Assembly (NCBI GenBank): GCA_031216915.1
Contig: CM062297.1
Coordinates: 182,164,083-182,228,082 of the forward strand
Source: Pictodentalium vernedei
Taxonomy: Eukaryota; Mollusca; Scaphopoda; Dentaliida; Dentaliidae
Length of the DNA stretch: 64,000 nucleotides
Reading direction: 5' to 3'
The translations under genes and the position numbers were made by a program. Each line of letters opens with the position of its first letter. Positions within the stretch are counted from its first letter, which is position 1. Under the pieces are notes generated by a model. That model ran no database searches. It worked only from the letters and a program-made list of their open reading frames with translations, and was not told the DNA's origin. Shown one piece after another: positions 34,020-44,951 of this stretch.

Positions 34020-34902
34020 TATGCAATTAACAGGTCAAACTTGTACTAACGGTGAAGTGAGCGGTTTGGTGTTTGAAAGTTATATGCAATTAACGGGGTT
34101 ATTCTTATAGATAATATCCAATTAAGTGAGCCATTTCCATTGAATTTTGCATCCAACAGTCAATGGTTTCTGAGAACCAAGCATAAGAAGAACACGATAA
34201 CTTTCAGCTCATCTACCACTCTGTTGTAGTCATCAATGGGCTGAAAGACTGGAAGTGAGTTTTTTTCGACAAGCAGTGATCACGTTCTTCTGCTGTGTTT
34301 TAGATAGTAATCGACTCTCTCCTAGGGTATCTTTATAGCATGGTTCCTCTTGCATACCATTTACTCGAATTAATTGAAATTTGATAAGTACACGTTATCT
34401 ATATCCAAGCCCCACACACCTATAATCTTACCTTATCGCGTTATATATTACTCCACATTTATAGATATAATACGCTTAATTTAGAAGTAAAAAAGTGCAC
34501 TGTCTCTTTAATGACATCTTGACTTTAACTCTTTCATCACGTCATGCAAACCAAAGGCGCCGGACACGGGACGCCTCCTTGTCGAGAGGCTAGGGGCAGC
34601 GCGTGTCCTTTTCGTCGGAAGTGTACTAGTGGAAAAGACTTTACTTTCCAAGCACTGTAACTGAGAAACTCTCGAGTATTCGTTTCTAACGTATTTTACG
34701 TGTGCCAATGCCAATGGGGGTGGGGGGGGGGGGAGTGAGTGTCAGGTATAATGACAGAGGCTGGACGATAATCAACAAACAATGAAGCTATACAACTGGC
34801 AGGGTTATTTCTAAATCCTTATATCTGCCCCTGGTGCCATCCGCAATTCTTTAGCATTAGTAGCATGTCTGCTAAGTGAGTGTGGTCGGTCGGTCGATCG
34901 AT
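34020..34902. other. No gene recognised
   Basis: Short chance frames; G run at about 34714-34732. Confidence 0.4.
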
Positions 34903-35041
34903 CAATCAATAATTTCAACGTGCAGCCCAGAGGCTGCACGTTGAAAATATTAATTGGTCTTCCACCCAATAACGAATATGGTCTCTTCCAGTTGCTTCCA
35001 TTGAACTTACATGCAAAATATCACCAGCAATCAAGGGTTAA
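34903..35041. mobile_element. TTAA MITE family G, copy G4, left half missing
   Basis: Hairpin TTTCAACGTGCAGCC / GGCTGCACGTTGAAAA, then AATATTAATTGGTC and the right end CAAGGGTTAA. Confidence 0.8.
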
Positions 35042-35716
35042 TGTCTGGGGAACATATTTTCGGTTACTTTATCACTAGGGCGCTTACTGCCAAGGGACCT
35101 TTCCTTTTCTTACCCCAAAGTACATCACGGAACTAACACACCAACTGCAGCGAAATTCTCCGCAAAGAGTCCCACAGCAACCTCACCACATTGAACCCCT
35201 TCAACCGAAGTGGTGGTGTACCTCTCGGGGGAAGCTATAACCCCCACGCCACCCCATATTGTTCCATTGGAGAGATTTTAGACAACCAGCGACGACGACC
35301 ACCTTCCACATGACAACCAAAAACCGAGAAGTAAACACAGCGAAGAAGAGCTGACATTTCGTATGGTCCAAAATGTTCCCGGGGCTTGTAAAAACATACA
35401 ACAACAAAAATAAACAAACGTTTGACATTCATTTATAGATTTTTGGTTGAAAATGTGCATATGATTTTATACATTAAATTATCTGAACAGATATATACAT
35501 AAACTTTCAATAAAATAAAACAAAAAATGTACATATATTTACAGTAACAAATTGGCACTTTATTATAGATAAATATTGTGGTTTCCACGGGCATTTATTC
35601 CCGTAACAACATCGAGAGGATTGGAGAGGGGTCTTTTCCATGTTTTAAGTTCAGAACTAAAAATAGAGGCGTGAGTTTGCCCAAGCGAAAAATAACTTCC
35701 AATGATTGCTCGTGCC
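35042..35716. other. No gene recognised
   Basis: A minus-strand run of hydrophobic frames near 35200-35460 has no recognised domain. Confidence 0.4.
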
Positions 35717-35940
35717 TTAACCCTTTGAACACGAGGGGCTTATTTTCCGTCCCAGGCACATGGTACGCCATAATTCCATTAAGAGGATGGGTTAGACCAA
35801 TCAATATTTTCAACGTGCAGCCTTAAGGCTGCACGTTGAAAATATTAATTGGCCTATCCCTAAATAATGAATATGGACTTTCCCATATTGTTGCCATTGA
35901 ACTGACATGGGCAATATCACATGTGTTCAAAGGAACTTAA
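35717..35940. mobile_element. TTAA MITE family G, copy G5
   Basis: TTAACCCTTTGAACACGAGG start, GTTCAAAGGAACTTAA end. Best-preserved hairpin of the family (TTTTCAACGTGCAGCCTTAA / TTAAGGCTGCACGTTGAAAA). Confidence 0.88.
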
Positions 35941-36269
35941 GTAGATGTCTACGGTATCTGATTCAATGCTATGTATGATGTTATGATCTTAAAAGGCCAC
36001 TTACGGACTTGCGCCGCCCCCAAGGGGAACCTGCCCTCTAACTGCCCGCCCTCCAAACATTTCCTGGCTCAGCCACTGACTACGAGATCGAAACAGTCTG
36101 ATTTTTCGAGCACTATTCACAGAAACTATTCCTTAGTACGAAACCGAACGAACACCGTCAAGTGCTACTCGACTGTCTTCGTTGGTTTGCATGCGTACTT
36201 CGGTACACTTCCTGTCAATTCTCAGCACTCGCGGACACCACACGGACGTCAACGAAACAAAGGGCATCA

Positions 36270-36377
36270 GAATTCTCGATGCCAAGTCACCAAAAGGGCC
36301 ATGTGTAGCAAACGACTCCAACTGGACGCCAGAATTCTTTGATGACAAGCCACCAAAGGGACCATGTTTAGCAAACC
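36270..36377. repeat. Two-unit tandem repeat, ~59 bp
   Basis: AGAATTCTCGATGCCAAGTC...GTAGCAAACGAC and AGAATTCTTTGATGACAAGC...TTAGCAAACCAC. The shared phrase is CACCAAA(A)GGG(C/A)CCATGT. Period near 59, so not a clean codon multiple. Confidence 0.65.
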
Positions 36378-36603
36378 ACACTAAAAAATTGCTCTTGTAG
36401 GTTTCAAACGCCATTAATTACACCCCGTGGCTTAATTGATGTTCACTGTAACACAAATCTCTTACAATGATTCTGAGTAAGCTCTCGAATAAAGACGCTG
36501 GTATTAAAGGTGAGAGGCAAAGAAGAGAGGCCTTTGTATTTATCCTTCTTCGTATTTCCGTCATTAGTGTTTCGTCGTTGTATTCAGCCAAGTTCTGCAA
36601 GTG

Positions 36604-36839
36604 CAGGCTTGACAATAAGCAGTCTGACATTTGCAGAATGAGGTCTCCAGAAGGTGAATTTGACGATGCTATCCCATAAAGTGATCCAAATTATCCTCTG
36701 GGTACCTCTTTCTGTTTAGTTTTGAGACCCTAATTCAGATTGTGGTTCACAGAGGGTAGATTTAGTGATTTAGCATCTCTAAATTCACCCCTCTGGGGGC
36801 CTCATTTTGCAGATGACAGTCTGCTTATTTTCTGGCTTG
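36604..36839. mobile_element. hAT-like MITE family N, copy N3
   Basis: CAGGCTTGACAATAAGCAG start, CTGCTTATTTTCTGGCTTG end. Target duplication TGCAAGTG / TGCAGGTG (36596-36603, 36840-36847), 7 of 8. Same orientation as N2. Confidence 0.88.
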
Positions 36840-36847
36840 TGCAGGTG

Positions 36848-37375
36848 AGAGTAAATTTTGCTTCCCAAATAGGAACATGGCTGACAATTTTCGTCATTGG
36901 AGGGGATTTACGGGAAAATTAGCTCCCCTTAATTTCTTAATGCTGTCAGTAAATTTAACACTTAGGGTGGGGAAATTTCATATAAAATTGAAATTTCGAA
37001 ATGTTAGCGAATTTGTTTCATCGATGGGCGCATCATTTCACAAATTTCAGGCATTTTCCTGCAGCGTTGTATAAAAATACAGAAGCTGGCTTTTTTTAAA
37101 TTTTTACCCAATCAATTTGAACGTTTGGCTATTGTTCTCTGTAGAAACACATTTAAAATAAGATTACGCCGTTTTCACCATCTGTTATGTTCTGTAACGT
37201 TCTGTTATAGCAACAGTGTGTACGTCGTGACATATAATATAGACGCTGTCCTTTTCATTTATATTAAAGTCTAGGAGGTGCGATTTGATATTTTTTCCCG
37301 GGAAGAATAAAAATTGCAAATCTCTGTTAAAATACATTCGCTATACCAAAGGCAAAGTGGACACTTAGTGTGGGG
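36848..37375 (-). repeat. Dispersed repeat O, copy 2
   Basis: Reverse-complement partner of 11165-11733, 25 kb away. TGTCAGTAAATTTAACACTT, TGAAATTTCGAAATGTTAGC and AAAGTGGACACTTAGTG mark the alignment. Both copies lie beside an N element on the same relative side. Confidence 0.65.
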
Positions 37376-37452
37376 GAGGTAATACTGATACATATTCTTA
37401 ATGATGGGTTATCTCTAAACTAGTTGCTTCTAACAAACTTGCCATAAAAAAG

Positions 37453-37551
37453 CAAAATTTCCTTTTGTTATTTTTCATAAACGAAAACATCAGGCAGCTC
37501 TGAGAGCTACCTGTTGTTTCCGTTTATTGAAAATAACATAAGGAAACTTGG
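37453..37551. repeat. Hairpin
   Basis: TTTCCTTTTGTTATTTTTCA pairs with TGAAAATAACATAAGGAAA; inner GGCAGCTCTGAGAGCTACC. Confidence 0.65.
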
Positions 37552-37817
37552 CGTTATTCTCTACTGATGCCATTGACGTTTTTTCAACGATTACTTGCTT
37601 CTTTATTGGACCTTCCTCTCACGTCTAATACTTCAAGGGCGATAACTTTATCGAAAGTAGATTTTCATTTCCATTTCAGTCAGAGGTGAATAATTATTCA
37701 GAGATCTTTTATTTTGTGCATTTGTCCAGTTAAATTTTGATGAAAGAAGAAGTGGTTGGATGAAAGAAGCTTTTTTCTCTGCTTTGTGTGCCGAATGATT
37801 GCTTTCCTATTATGAGC

Positions 37818-38173
37818 TTGGGGCGCGGTGGCTCAGTGGTTACAGCATTGAACTTCAAACCGAGAGGTCCATGGTTCGATCCCCGCCAGGGGTAACTGTG
37901 CTGTGTCCTTGGGCAAGGCACTTAACCCCAATTGCCCACGTTTGGGCACTGTGGCGCTGTGTACTAAGGCGTACTGCACGCCGATGGTGCCCCTGTCTTC
38001 AACCAATGCTAACCCTGTTTGTGTGGGGTTGGTACGTGGGAGTCTGATAGTTACTCGCCGTCGCCCGGTGGTTCTCTATGGGTACTCCGGCGGCTTCCTC
38101 TACTCGTAAAACTGCCCGACACGTGGCGATCCTGGCTATCGAAAGTGTCGTTAAACTCCAATAAATAAATAAA
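37818..38173 (+). mobile_element. SINE copy S6, tRNA-headed, full length
   Basis: GGGGCGCGGTGGCTCAGTGG (box A), GGTCCATGGTTCGATCCCCG (box B), CTTGGGCAAGGCACTTAACC, TACTAAGGCGTACTGCACG, GGTTCTCTATGGGTACTCCG, CTCGTAAAACTGCCCGACAC, GTGTCGTTAAACTCCAATAA tail. Perfect 10-bp target duplication TATTATGAGC (37808-37817, 38174-38183). Best reference copy in the window. Confidence 0.93.
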
Positions 38174-38183
38174 TATTATGAGC

Positions 38184-39453
38184 CCATCGACAAAAAATAA
38201 CCAACATTCAGGGCGGAAGTCATCAGCTGCTGACAACAATAGTATAAACAATTGGTTGAACATGCCAGTATACTGGCGATGTTATCATGATGTAGCCATA
38301 TATGCTGAAAGTGACATTGAACACAATCAATAAATGAATCGACAAATACAAATTCAAAAAAGATGTATCTCATTCACAGCGGGCATGAGTTGAAAACGTT
38401 TTGTTACAAATACAATTCATTCATCTTCCAACATTGCGTTGCATGTCTTTTTGCAGGGAATATGAAACGGAAATGACTCAGTCAAGTTCTACACCATGAT
38501 TAAACTTGAATTAAGTGACTGGAGGTGATATGTTTAAGGAAAACATATCAGCTTCAGTGGACAGTTTAATTTCTTACTTGACGCTGTTTTGTGTCAAAGC
38601 AGGTCATTCGCGCTCATATGCCAATCAGACACGTACGGCCAATCAGATGCGTTCTTATATTACGTTCATACATGTAGGCCAGATTCCACGCGTGGTGTAT
38701 CTAGCATATTTCTCAATATCTGTATTGTATTGGATAACGTTGAATATACACCAGTCGTGGTATAATGGGTAATCTAAACATCCATACAATGTGTTGAGAG
38801 TGGACCCCCATTCAATCACCACCTAGTGGAGTTTCACCCAGGCAATAACAACGGGAAACAGCATAAAAAGTATAAGCACGGTTTCAGCTAATGAGTCGCC
38901 CGAGCTGAACCGGAGAATCCAGTACCTTAACCCTTAAAGTCTCTAGACATCTACTTGCTTAGCATTGAACTCTAGTTAAGTCTTGGCTACCTGTTAAGGC
39001 AGCCAAAACTCGACTAGGAACCACTGCCTAAGTAATTTTGTGTTCTGTACGCTCAGGAAGCCGTGGGTGGATTTTCACTAAAACTCACTCTGATTCGAAC
39101 ATCTGAATCGAATTTAGACAATAAGTCTCCAAATCTGTGGAAATACATAAGAAGTACAGGCTAAGTTTCAGCTAATAGACCTCCGCGTTCAATGCGGAGA
39201 CCTTTTGGCTAAAACCTTCTTTCGGCATCGCATGCGTTTTTGGCAAAGAATGATTTGTATGTGTAAAACCCACTTCATTGGTGTTTAGTGGTAATCCACT
39301 CGCGGTGTACTGCAAGAGGGGGCAATGTTATCGATTTTTAATAACCTTATACTTGCCTGCATTAGTGGCAGGCTGACCACCATCAAAAAGATGACATCAG
39401 TCGGGTCTCCATTCTACTAGATGTATCACAAGAAGTGCCATTCAGTGTCTTAA
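38184..39453. other. No gene; decayed H hairpin
   Basis: TTAACCCTTAAAGTCTC near 38936 and the AAGTCTTGGCTACC / GGCAGCCAAAACT hairpin near 38975-39015 are a weak relative of 19782-19869. A short GACCTCCGCGTT/AATGCGGAGACC hairpin lies at 39178-39203. Confidence 0.4.
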
Positions 39454-39703
39454 TACAGGACAGCCGCCGTGGTCTGGTCGTAATCCTCTAATGGGCAGTG
39501 ATGTCCACGCATGCCTTTACATGGTAATAAAAATGATCAGCAGCAAAATTTTAATTAATGAAGCGCCGGGTTGTACCCGGTGCTTCATTACTTAAAGTTT
39601 TGATGATTATTCCTTTAATAAGTGTTTGAAATCTGATATTATTCCGTTCGTGAAAATACTGCCCACCCGTGGAAAGTGACCAGTCCACGGCGGCCGTACT
39701 GTA
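39454..39703. mobile_element. TA-flanked MITE family D, copy D1
   Basis: TACAGGACAGCCGCCGTGG left, CCACGGCGGCCGTACTGTA right. Inside lies an extra hairpin TTAATGAAGCGCCGGGTTG/ ACCCGGTGCTTCATTA (39555-39593). Right arm GCCCACCCGTGGAAAGTGAC matches the left arm of D2. Confidence 0.75.
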
Positions 39704-40472
39704 GCAACAAAAACAATGCTGTTTCAAAATAACACGTGTTCTTACGGGCGAATGGAAAAAAAATGGACGGGATGAGCATACAACCCATAACATCCTGACG
39801 AGGAATTACACAATGTAATCAATTCTTCCGAACTGTGTATATGGGTTAATATAAAACGTGTAAACCGTTTCAATTCGTTAAACAGAACGGCGTAAATTAT
39901 TTTTCTTTAGCCAACGAAAGCGTTTTGCAATGGTGCCCAAAATATGCATGCGCCCACGTTTCGTTACTTCAGGCATGATCGAAACTAGAAGAAATGTCAA
40001 TATTGTCATCTTTGCTGACATCGGATAAGAAAGCATTCGATAATCCAACTTTGAATTGGCACTCTTCGGTTTATCGTGTTACTCTTTGCTGTCGGATTAT
40101 AACACGTAATGTATGCACACAGCCTGGACACTTCTCTGACGTGAGAAAATTAACCATTCATGAACATCAATTGTTTTGCATTAACAGTCAAGTTTCTGGC
40201 AACAATGTGATATTACATTGTCGTCTGAATCAAAACTGTTATCACTTGCCAACTGACACTTCTGTGCCAGCTTCGGTTTAAAAGGTTTTTGCCTTTTATA
40301 TTTCGTGTGCTATTATCGCCAGCCCGGCTAAACATCGTGCATTCAACATGGACACACTGGCGCCACATTCACTCACCTCCTTGATGAATGAGGAAAACTT
40401 GTAATCACAAAGGGGTTTCGAATTGTAAACAAGCACAGATTCATTGGACCGAGGCAGGGATCCAGGTCCATA
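39704..40472. other. No gene recognised
   Basis: A 95-residue plus-strand frame (39994-40281) shows no recognisable family. Confidence 0.4.
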
Positions 40473-40535
40473 TATCAGAAGTATTTCTGTTCCTACGTCT
40501 TTTAAGAAGTCAGGTTTAGGCCCCGGCGGATGCAT
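40473..40535 (-). pseudogene. Noggin relic, left of the gene
   Basis: Reads HPPGPKPDFLKDVGTEILL on the minus strand, equal to residues 119-137 of the noggin frame at 42084-42815 with one change (V for I). At the DNA level the match runs CAGAAGTATTTCTGTTCCTA to GGCCCCGG. It ends abruptly on both sides, so only about 60 bp of a second copy remain. Confidence 0.85.
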
Positions 40536-40914
40536 TACGAATATTTGCTATTGAGTGCGAATATTCGCTAAGTTGAACGCGAATATTCGCAATGCTCCCA
40601 CTACACATGTTGGTCACAATGGGATTCCGTAGTTAGCCGAAAAGCAGATTATTTTGGGAAGTTCGGTGAAAATCTAATCATATCCCCGCCCCGACCCCAT
40701 TGTAATACAACCATCACCAATAACTGCGACAGGGAGAAGTCAATAGCGACTTGGTATCCGGAAATTTATCTGTTAATCATTTTCTTTTGTCCAAATACTC
40801 CATTTGATGTAATTATTTGTTGTACCTCGTGTACAAAGAAATGATTTGAGCGTAATAAATTAATTAATATATCCCAAAGCAAAGAAAATCTTTCCCGTTG
40901 TTTTAAGGCGTGTT

Positions 40915-41158
40915 TTAACCCTTTACCCAACGTAACGGCCAAAACTGGCCAGCGCTATTTTCAAAAATCGCCAATTAATTTTCATTATTTTTTTTCTCAA
41001 AAACATAGGTTATGACCCCTCGTTGGAACGAGCTCGTTGAGCTCGTTCCAACGAGGGGTCATAACCTATGTTTTTGAGACAAAAAATTAAAAAAGTAGTT
41101 ATTGAAGAATTTTTTTTTTGCATGTGTTGTCTGCTTATCATGTTAGGTAAAGGGTTAA
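40915..41158. mobile_element. TTAA MITE family A, copy A8
   Basis: Both TTAA ends intact. Hairpin variable pair G:C; the core midpoint is GAGCTCGTTGAGCTC. Confidence 0.9.
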
Positions 41159-41983
41159 ACAGGTTTTCTGAGAACATTGTTTTGGAGATTGGATGTTTGT
41201 TGTGAACGCGGTTCAATATGATCGATGCCAGGAGCTGATGAAGGACATACAGCGTTCCACAGTTGCATGTTGCATGTTTCAGGGTCGTAGATACTGAGAG
41301 GGCTGTGCGACAACCCCCTACAAAAAAAATCTGTAACTTTCGGCTCGTCGGAAATTTTATTAGGCTTTTGTTGGTAATATTTTTCACAATGGTAGGAGAG
41401 TTATTGATATTTTACACTGAATTTCTAACTAACTCATTTTGGGCGCCAAATTTGGGTGCAGAAATTTTCTTGCCAAATCTGAAGTCTATTGAAAAAAAAT
41501 GTCGTTGATCTGTCGGGAAATGGTGGGTTTGCCTCTCCAAGCGTCACTGGCGAAAAGCAACCTACCCCATGTTCGAACCTATATTACGTACGCCATATTT
41601 TGAATCTCGACTAATATCAAACTTCGTCGAACAACTCAGCAAATGTCTTTCGTATTGGTAGGAAGGGTCAGTAATTATTTAATCCCACAGCCCAGTAGGG
41701 TTGTAGGATTAAAGCATTTCTGATCCCTTCTGCCGATTGTTTACCATGGTGTTAATTTCTCATCGACAAACTGTTCCTCTGTGCAAACAAATTATACACA
41801 CGTGACTGGAAGGGGTGGACCTTTTTATTACTTATTACCACAAACGAAACATTCATTCAAAATATCGCTACCGGAGCTCAAACCCTCTATAATCTGTGAC
41901 TATCATATCAGGCAGCTTTCTTACCTGTACATTCCTGTGATAATTATCTCTCGTTCAAGGGCAGGTAACAAGATTCCATTCCC

Positions 41984-42033
<50 letters not shown>

Positions 42034-42083
42034 GTGGGCTGCTATTCATTTAGAGGGAAACCGCCACATGAGGTTTATGTATG
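41159..42083. other. Downstream flank of noggin; CT repeat and hairpin
   Basis: For the minus-strand gene this is the 3' side. An AATAAA (TTTATT at 41824-41829) lies about 255 bp past the stop and could be the poly(A) signal. (CT)n at about 41988-42029. Hairpin at 41665-41735 (GGAAGGGTCAGTAATTATTT / AGCATTTCTGATCCCTTC, roughly). Confidence 0.4.
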
Positions 42084-42815
42084 CTAACAAGAACAAGAAC
42101 ATCTTGTTATGATTGGATATTGGATATTAATCCAATGACATTTTTGCGTCCTTTCGTGACCTCTGCAGTGCCACCTCAGTATTGTTTTTGTTGTCGAACT
42201 GCTGGTTTTGCATTTCATACCTGGAGGTATGGAACAAGAACGTTCACTGTCACATAATCCTTCTTTTATCCATCGGGGCCAGAATCTAATCCCCAAGTCT
42301 TTCCAAACATAATGCACGGGGCAGTGAGTGTAGCTCCACAAGTACTTTTGAATCTTCTTTCTTGTGCGTTTGTTAGCTTTTAGTTTTATTGTCGGTCCAT
42401 CTTTCAGAAGTATTTCTGTTCCTATGTCTTTTAAAAAGTCAGGTTTAGGCCCCGGTGGGTGTCCTTTGCGAAATTTATACACAAATGTTCCATTTGGTTT
42501 CAGAATACTTTCTTGTGGTCGATCGATAGACATAAAATTTCGATCGAAGTTTTGTCCCAAATGTTTTCTGAGAGTTTTGGGCCGAAGATTGCTCTTCTTT
42601 GGATTATGTGCTTTGTTTGGACTTTCCAGCAAGTCAACTATTGGAAGTTTATTAGATGGTGATGGTCGAGTTCCATCTCTGTGTCCCAAACGGAATTTTA
42701 GAGTGTTAATACTGTCCTCTCTCTCATCAAGCAAACCTAAATGATAAGCACGCGTGAAAGACAATTTCTCAATAATCCACGAGCAAATGATCAGACACAA
42801 AAGGTACACGTTCAT
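42084..42815 (-). CDS. nog: Noggin, secreted BMP antagonist
   Basis: Intact 243-residue frame; vertebrate noggins are about 220-240 residues and also encoded in one uninterrupted exon. Residues 1-23 are a signal peptide (MNVYLLCLIICSWIIEKLSF). Residues 57-103 match the N-terminal BMP-binding clip and helix region (LPIVDLLESPN, LRKHLGQNFDRNFM, RP). A proline-rich segment follows (GHPPGPKPDFLKDIG, 118-132), then basic LKANKRTRKKIQKYLWS (145-161). The cystine-knot C-terminus runs from CPVHYVWKDLGIRFWPRWIK (165-184) to IQYPIITRCSCSC (231-243), with nine cysteines in the noggin pattern. Family role: secreted dimer that binds BMP ligands and blocks receptor contact in dorsoventral patterning. ATG at 42813-42815 has A at -3; stop TAG at 42084. 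The 40-residue stretch 24-56 and the PPGPKP insert are not typical of vertebrate noggin. Confidence 0.96.
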   Translation of the reverse strand: MNVYLLCLIICSWIIEKLSFTRAYHLGLLDEREDSINTLKFRLGHRDGTRPSPSNKLPIVDLLESPNKAHNPKKSNLRPKTLRKHLGQNFDRNFMSIDRPQESILKPNGTFVYKFRKGHPPGPKPDFLKDIGTEILLKDGPTIKLKANKRTRKKIQKYLWSYTHCPVHYVWKDLGIRFWPRWIKEGLCDSERSCSIPPGMKCKTSSSTTKTILRWHCRGHERTQKCHWINIQYPIITRCSCSC

Positions 42816-42828
42816 TCTCGGTCAAGAT

Positions 42829-42850
42829 CTGTAAATAGAAAAATATGAAA
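42829..42850 (-). promoter_or_regulatory. Possible 5' UTR splice acceptor of noggin
   Basis: On the minus strand, TATTTTTCTATTTACAG ends at 42829, 14 bases before the ATG at 42815. This looks like a good 3' splice site, so the gene may have a non-coding first exon upstream. The promoter is then not adjacent. Inference only. Confidence 0.4.
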
Positions 42851-42941
42851 CTGTTGAGTAAATTCTTTTATTAATTCCAATAGATTCAGTTTGGGCCAGG
42901 AAGCCGCAAATATGACCATTGGGTGGGGGATGTAAACCAGG

Positions 42942-43170
42942 AGCCAATACTATAAAACTTTACAATTGTATTCTCTATAATTGTATTTTATACCTATTAA
43001 TATAACTAACTAAAATGAATCATTAGCATTTTAAAAGATATGGCAATTTACCAACTGGCAAATTACCACATTTTTGAAAATGCTAATGGTTCATTTCAAC
43101 CCATTTGAAGTCATAACTAGAAAATATAATTCTTGAAAATACAATTGTAAAAGTTTTATAGTATTGGCCC
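42942..43170. repeat. Dispersed repeat P, copy 2 (complete)
   Basis: GCCAATACTATAAAACTTTA left, AAAGTTTTATAGTATTGGC right, about 30 bp inverted. Inner TACAATTGTATT and AATCATTAGCATTTT/ AAAATGCTAATGGTT arms. Sits about 110 bp upstream of the noggin frame. Confidence 0.78.
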
Positions 43171-43189
43171 GTGATTTGAGTTATGGTCT

Positions 43190-43313
43190 AAGAACTAACT
43201 GGCAAAATATTCCAAATTTTTCATCAAGGCATGCCTTCGTCGAAGGCATGCCTGGATGAGAAAGTTGGAATATTAGTCAGTCAGGAGAAGAGTTGAAAAC
43301 TCAAGAGTTCTTA
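43190..43313. repeat. Hairpin element
   Basis: CTAAGAACT...AATATTCCAA and TTGGAATATT...AGTTCTTAG are inverted. The core AAGGCATGCCTTCG / CGAAGGCATGCCT is perfect. Confidence 0.65.
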
Positions 43314-43980
43314 GCAGTGGCGCAGGGGCTTTCCACCTTATTTATTTATTGCACGTGCTCTAAATGGGTCATGTTAGGGCTCCAACTACCCCAATCAGGT
43401 TACAGCAGCCCCCCTCCACATCTGCATGAGCGACTGTGTGTGCAACTTGTTTGTTAAGAAAGCATACTGTTACTTGCAAGAGCGAAAAGATTGCAATCGA
43501 AGGGAAAATATCACCTCTCCCACCCCCACCCCCCACCCCCCGCTTACTTACGTCTCTAGTTTGCGCACAACTATTCAACGTATTCTGATGGATAAGGAAT
43601 CATAAAAAAAACATTAATTATAGAATAAACTGCGGTATTTTTTATAACGTTCATCCAGAACAGCCACTCACTCTCTCGCTGTGACGTTTCGTCTCAACTT
43701 GATTCGCCATCCATTCAGTTATTAGTTTTCGATGTAACTTTAATGCCGCGATATTGGTTTGTTTTTTGTTTTTTCTCACACAAAGGAAATGGAATTGGGT
43801 AAAACGTGGTAAGGAAGTATTTTCTTCCAAATCATAATTTGTGAGCCTTCGCTGGGCCGAGCTCCAACCAGCACTTTCCAGTGAAGGGAGAAAAGCTGTG
43901 TGGAGTGAAAGAGATATTTGTTTTGTGCGGTTCGGGGGAAAATTTTGAACGAATGAACGGAAAATTTGTATAGTTAATAG
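43314..43980. other. No gene recognised
   Basis: Upstream of noggin. C-rich run at 43520-43543. No conserved signal that I can identify. Confidence 0.4.
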
Positions 43981-44220
43981 TTAACCCTTTAACCAACGCA
44001 ACGTGAAAATAGGCCAGCGCTATTCTCAAAAATCGCCTATTAAGTTTCATTATTTTTTTCATTTTTTGTCTCAAAAACATAGATTATGACCCCTTATTGT
44101 CGTCGAGCTCGTTCCAATGAGGGGGTCATAATCTATGTTTTTGAGACAAAATGAAAAGATTAGTTATTCAAGATTTTTTTTACAAGTGTCGTCTGCCTTT
44201 CATGTTAGGTAAAAGGTTAA
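43981..44220. mobile_element. TTAA MITE family A, copy A9
   Basis: TTAACCCTTTAACCAACG start, GTTAGGTAAAAGGTTAA end. The left core arm is shortened (about 12 bases lost), yet the variable position is still A:T. Confidence 0.88.
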
Positions 44221-44249
44221 CTTAGTCTAATCTTATTATACAACAAGGA

Positions 44250-44505
44250 TCCTTGGGCAAGACACATAATCTCAACTGCCTAAGTAGTGTTGCGGTCGCG
44301 CGGTGTCCTAGCGCACACTGCAGGTCCCTGCCTTCAACTGATTCTGATCCAGTTTATGTAGGGTTAGTAAGTTAGAGAGCCTAACAGTTACTCCTTGGTT
44401 CTCTCCGGGTACTCCGGCTTCTTCCACCTGTAAACTGTTCGACACGCTATGATCCGGGCTGTTGAAAGTTTCGTTAAACTTCAATTAATGAATTAATTAA
44501 CAGTG
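44250..44505 (+). mobile_element. SINE copy S7, head missing
   Basis: Begins CCTTGGGCAAGACACATAAT, then GGTTCTCTCCGGGTACTCCG, CACCTGTAAACTGTTCGACA, GTTTCGTTAAACTTCAATTA tail. More diverged than S6. Confidence 0.82.
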
Positions 44506-44951
44506 TTGGGTAGGGAAGTTTTTTATACCGGCATTTCGTTAACTCGTGTCGCAACTGGAATTACCATCAAACTGTTATTTAGAAGTTCTGACTGAACGGT
44601 TTCGTCGATACACACGTTATGTTGTCACACCACTCGTTTCCACTAGTTTGTAAGTCAACATACTTTGTCAAAGGTGAAGTTTTTACGCGATGTTAAAGTT
44701 TACAAACAACTGTTCCCGGTGTGTTTTGAATTCTGTAAGACAAAAATATTATTGTTTACATTTAACATCACTGGGTCTTCAAAAACTTCCATATTCATGA
44801 TTTTAGGGACCCCGACTAAAAATGCTATCTTTTTTTTTTTCAAGAACACACAGGTTCTTGTCATCATTTTAAGAGGTCTGTCAAGAAAATGGTATTTCTG
44901 TACAAATGTATCAGTATGTGATGATACTGAAAATAGAATAGTTACACGGTT
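44506..44951. other. No gene recognised
   Basis: An open plus-strand frame crosses into the noggin relic from the wrong strand, so it is not a gene. Confidence 0.4.

Noticed and set aside
37818-37900. Functional tRNA gene
   Set aside because: Box A and box B are present, but the sequence is the head of a full SINE with tail and target duplication.
41781-42053. Ser-Leu repeat frame downstream of noggin
   Set aside because: Translation of the (CT)n microsatellite, on the strand opposite to noggin.
42364-42744. 126-residue plus-strand frame
   Set aside because: Antisense shadow of the noggin coding sequence.
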